From Flavobacteriaceae bacterium (lineage in GTDB: Bacteria; Bacteroidota; Bacteroidia; Flavobacteriales; Flavobacteriaceae), in the NCBI GenBank assembly GCA_016763595.1, contig JAESTN010000323.1, forward strand, positions 1-7,400: DNA of 7,400 bases, written 5' to 3'. This document shows positions 5,297-7,400 of the stretch, piece after piece. The notes below the pieces were generated by a model. It had not been told where the DNA came from. It worked only from the letters and a program-made list of their open reading frames with translations, and searched no databases. Position 1 is the first letter of the stretch. Every line of letters starts with the position of its first letter. The position numbers and the translations under genes were made by a program.

Positions 5297-5938
5297 ATGC
5301 ATTTTTTACCAGATAAGATCGATGACTATGTTGTAAAACACAGTCAGAAAGAACCAACTATTTTACAGGAGTTAACCCGAGAAACTTGGCAAAAAGTATT
5401 AAACCCACGTATGTTAAGTGGTGCTTTTCAAGGGAGAGTGTTGTCAATGCTTTCTAAATTAATTCAACCAAAAAGTGTATTAGAAATTGGCACCTATACA
5501 GGGTATTCTGCATTGAGTATCGCAGAAGGTTTACATCCACAAGGAACCATTCATACCATAGACAAAAACGAAGAACTGTTTAGTTTACAAGAAAAATACT
5601 TTGAAAAATCTGGATATAAAAATCAGATCCAACAATATGTTGGCAATGCCTTAGCCATTATTCCTACCATAGAAGAAAAATTTGACTTGGTTTTTATCGA
5701 TGCCGACAAGTCTAATTATATTAATTATTTTCATTTAATTATAGATAAGATGAATGCTGGTGGAGTTATTTTATCTGACAATGTGTTGTGGAGTGGAAAA
5801 GTAGTTGAAGAACTAGATCCTAAAGATATAGACACAAAAGTTTTATTAGACTATAATAAATTGTTGAATGCTGATGATAGATTGGAAACGGTCTTGTTAC
5901 CAATTAGAGACGGATTGACAATAAGTAGAGTGAAATAA
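5297..5938 (+). CDS. SAM-dependent O-methyltransferase (family 3, COMT/CCoAOMT-like)
   Basis: The 213-residue protein is a complete class I methyltransferase of the metal-dependent catechol/caffeoyl-CoA type. Motif I is VLEIGTYTGYSALS (61-74) with Glu63 and Gly65 at the SAM site. HTIDKNEE (86-93) carries acidic Asp89 for the ribose. FDLVFIDADKSNY (129-141) gives the first metal ligand, Asp135, and ILSDNVLWSGKV (158-169) gives Asp161 and Asn162. The C-terminal LPIRDGLTIS (201-210) is also typical. It would transfer a methyl group from SAM to a hydroxyl of a small, probably catechol-like, molecule in the cytoplasm. The natural substrate of bacterial members is mostly unknown. It begins 6 bases after the anti-sigma-like gene and is the last gene of that unit. 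It converges on tatA with an 82-base spacer. Confidence 0.93.
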   Translation: MHFLPDKIDDYVVKHSQKEPTILQELTRETWQKVLNPRMLSGAFQGRVLSMLSKLIQPKSVLEIGTYTGYSALSIAEGLHPQGTIHTIDKNEELFSLQEKYFEKSGYKNQIQQYVGNALAIIPTIEEKFDLVFIDADKSNYINYFHLIIDKMNAGGVILSDNVLWSGKVVEELDPKDIDTKVLLDYNKLLNADDRLETVLLPIRDGLTISRVK

Positions 5939-5955
5939 TGGTCGTTTCGATTGTG

Positions 5956-5970
5956 CTGAAAATAGTTCAG
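5956..5970. repeat. Small hairpin between convergent methyltransferase and tatA genes
   Basis: CTGAA (5956-5960) and TTCAG (5966-5970) flank the 5-base loop AATAG. It sits in the 82-base convergent spacer where termination is expected for both units, but neither strand has a T-run after it. It is too weak to be called an intrinsic terminator, and no better candidate is visible there. Confidence 0.2.
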
Positions 5971-6020
5971 TACCAAAAGGTGCAATTTGAGAAATCTGCC
6001 AGTTATTAGTAAGACTCTGA

Positions 6021-6293
6021 TTAGCGATTCCTTTTTATTGGACCCGTAATTTCGTCTTTTACTTTATTAATTTCGTCTGCAACATCTTTCGCAACATTCG
6101 TATCAATTCCTTGCTTATTGGCAGTTTCATTGATTTCTCTTTTAATATCGTTAGTCGCATCTTTTAGTTGACGCATTCCTTTCCCTAATCCTCTAGCTAT
6201 TTCCGGAATTTTATCCGCACCAAAAAGCATGACTACAATCAAACCAATGACAATAATTTCTGGACCTCCAATAAATAAAAATTGTGTGCTCAT
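6021..6293 (-). CDS. tatA: Twin-arginine translocase subunit TatA/TatE
   Basis: The 90-residue protein has the TatA layout. A short periplasmic N-terminus with GPEIIVI leads into one membrane helix (about 11-24), the FG hinge (Phe24-Gly25) and the amphipathic helix ADKIPEIARGLGKGMRQLKDA (26-46). A charged, lysine/glutamate-rich tail follows. Oligomers of TatA form the pore through which TatC delivers folded proteins carrying a twin-arginine signal. The conserved LFGADKIPE element and residues 32-44 closely match flavobacterial TatA as I know it. tatC is not in the window, so the Tat genes are split here. The start at 6293 is preferred because the next methionine is residue 22, inside the membrane helix. 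A perfect -7 promoter box lies only 7 bases upstream of this start. The gene is divergent from dacB and convergent with the methyltransferase gene. Confidence 0.95.
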   Translation of the reverse strand: MSTQFLFIGGPEIIVIGLIVVMLFGADKIPEIARGLGKGMRQLKDATNDIKREINETANKQGIDTNVAKDVADEINKVKDEITGPIKRNR

Positions 6294-6300
6294 ACAGTTG

Positions 6301-6308
6301 CAAAGTTA
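6301..6308 (-). promoter_or_regulatory. -7 promoter element of tatA, close to the start codon
   Basis: Minus-strand TAACTTTG is a perfect match to TAnnTTTG, separated from the tatA ATG by only 7 bases (CAACTGT). Transcription would begin about 3 bases before the ATG, giving a leaderless or nearly leaderless mRNA. The -33 region holds only a T-rich stretch (TTTTTAG on the minus strand, about 6328-6334) and no clear TTTG. Confidence 0.5.
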
Positions 6309-6340
6309 ACCATTTATAGGTTACATTCTAAAAATAATTG

Positions 6341-6348
6341 TAATTTAG
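6341..6348 (+). promoter_or_regulatory. -7 promoter candidate for dacB
   Basis: TAATTTAG matches TAnnTTTG except at one base and ends 24 bases before the dacB ATG, so a leader of about 20 bases would result. No TTG-type -33 box is evident at the right spacing. The boxes for tatA and dacB lie back to back within the 79-base divergent spacer. Confidence 0.35.
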
Positions 6349-6372
6349 AAACGTTAATTAATTGACCTGAAA

Positions 6373-7400
6373 ATGAGAGGTAAAAAAGTGTTCTTTAGTT
6401 TTGTACTTGTGCTAATCTTAGCCAGTTGTGCAAGCACAAAATTAACCAGAACCCTCTCAAAAAAAATACACACTTCTTTTTATGATAATCAGTTTACAGG
6501 AATTTATATCTACGATGTAAAAGCAGATAAAGTGCTGTACAATCACAACGGAGAAAAGTATTTTACACCTGCAAGCAACACCAAAATATTTACACTATTT
6601 ACAGGGTTAACGCTATTGTCAGACTCGATTCCCGCATTTAAATATGCAGTAGATGAAGATACCATTACCATTCAAGGAACCGGAGACCCCACCTTTTTAC
6701 ACAATTATTTTAAAGACAGCACTGCGTTGAAAATGGTTGAGAAATATGCAAAGGTCAATATAATTACCAACAACACCATTGATAAACGTTATGGCCCAGG
6801 TTGGGCTTGGGAAGATTTTGATTCGTATTTTAGTGCAGAGCGAAGCTCGTTTCCAATCTATGGAAATGTAGTAACGGTCAAGAATGAAGACTCCATTGTA
6901 GTAGAACCAGCTTATTATCAACAAAAAATAAAAATAACAGAGAAGTTTTACGGAAGAGACGAGTATAAAAACAACTTCTATTTTAGAAAAGACAGAAAAT
7001 CAGCAACCGAGATTCCGATGATCATAGATTCGACCCTAACAGCAACTTTATGGAATGCCCTTTTACCTACTAAAGTGTCATTGATACAGGCATCAGCAAT
7101 ACAACCAGAAACAATTGCGTATAGTGTGCCTTCAGATAGTTTGTACAGACGTATGATGGAAGTAAGTGACAACTTTTTAGCAGAGCAAGTCTTAATGTTG
7201 GCTTCTTCTACCTTATCGGACACATTGAGTTCTTCTAAGGCAAGAAAACACATGTTAGAAAATCAATTAAAAGACCTAAAGCAACCCCCTCGTTGGGTTG
7301 ATGGTTCTGGACTTAGCAGATACAATTTATTTACACCAATGTCTTTTGTAGAAGTGTTAACCAAACTATATAAAACCATTCCACAAGAACGCTTGTTTAA
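6373..7400 (+). CDS. dacB: D-alanyl-D-alanine carboxypeptidase/endopeptidase, PBP4 (S13) family, lipoprotein (3' end beyond window)
   Basis: An open frame of 342 codons runs off the right edge. The N-terminus is a lipoprotein signal: RGKK, a hydrophobic core, then lipobox LASC with Cys19 as the acylated residue. The residues after Cys19 (ASTKL) lack the acidic cluster that marks surface-exported Bacteroidota lipoproteins, so a periplasm-facing location is likely. The S13/PBP4 active site is visible. Ser68 and Lys71 form the SxxK motif in TPASNTK, Ser265-Asp266-Asn267 is the SxN motif, and WVDGSGLSR (308-316) is the family signature after it. The KTG motif should lie beyond the edge. The gap between SxxK and SxN is about 197 residues, shorter than in E. 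coli DacB, so the inserted domains look compact. The enzyme trims or cleaves D-Ala-containing peptidoglycan cross-links. The start at 6373 places the signal peptide correctly. Confidence 0.92.
   Translation, partial: MRGKKVFFSFVLVLILASCASTKLTRTLSKKIHTSFYDNQFTGIYIYDVKADKVLYNHNGEKYFTPASNTKIFTLFTGLTLLSDSIPAFKYAVDEDTITIQGTGDPTFLHNYFKDSTALKMVEKYAKVNIITNNTIDKRYGPGWAWEDFDSYFSAERSSFPIYGNVVTVKNEDSIVVEPAYYQQKIKITEKFYGRDEYKNNFYFRKDRKSATEIPMIIDSTLTATLWNALLPTKVSLIQASAIQPETIAYSVPSDSLYRRMMEVSDNFLAEQVLMLASSTLSDTLSSSKARKHMLENQLKDLKQPPRWVDGSGLSRYNLFTPMSFVEVLTKLYKTIPQERLF

Noticed and set aside
5939..6020. Bidirectional intrinsic terminator between the methyltransferase and tatA genes
   Set aside because: Only a 5-base-pair stem is present and no T-run follows on either strand, so the call is not supported beyond a weak hairpin.
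6697..7253. Two minus-strand open frames inside dacB
   Set aside because: They are shadows of the dacB coding frame, which carries a lipobox, SxxK, SxN and DGSG motifs and stays open through both.

Overview
The window is AT-rich chromosomal DNA from a member of the Bacteroidota, most likely the family Flavobacteriaceae. Four things point there: the protein families (a DUF4199 membrane protein, a membrane-anchored LuxR-HTH regulator, a PD40 propeller protein, and a TatA with the flavobacterial FGADKIPEIARGLGKGMRQ core), the near absence of Shine-Dalgarno sequences, short leaders, and several matches to the Bacteroidota -7 promoter element TAnnTTTG. The genus cannot be fixed from this sequence. 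No RNA gene, mobile element, CRISPR array or prophage trace is visible, and no gene-free stretch reaches 300 bases.

Left block (1-2830, all on the minus strand, read right to left): panB (pantothenate/CoA synthesis), a 76-residue two-helix membrane protein, a D-2-hydroxyacid dehydrogenase, a small membrane-tethered LuxR-type regulator, and the start of a DUF4199 membrane protein that runs off the left edge. The first three are spaced by 16-17 bases and look like one operon. The DUF4199 gene has its own control region: a perfect -7 box, no recognisable -33 box, and two identical 12-base repeats 22 bases apart, placed where an activator would bind.

Middle block (2979-5938, plus strand): two exported proteins 8 bases apart (an NTF2-like protein and a PD40 beta-propeller protein). 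They are followed by a tight three-gene unit with its own perfect -7 box: an ECF-type sigma factor, a small cysteine-rich protein with the HxxxCxxC zinc motif of anti-sigma factors, and a class I SAM-dependent O-methyltransferase. The sigma/anti-sigma pair is probably a regulatory switch, possibly thiol- or metal-responsive.

Right block (6021-7400): tatA on the minus strand, convergent with the methyltransferase and divergent from a PBP4-type D-Ala-D-Ala carboxypeptidase lipoprotein (dacB) that is cut by the right edge. The tatA promoter lies so close to the start codon that its mRNA may be nearly leaderless.

Most of the window is conserved core and envelope-related sequence. I see no clear undescribed multi-gene system. 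The best leads are the regulatory module upstream of the DUF4199 gene and the cysteine-rich anti-sigma-like protein.
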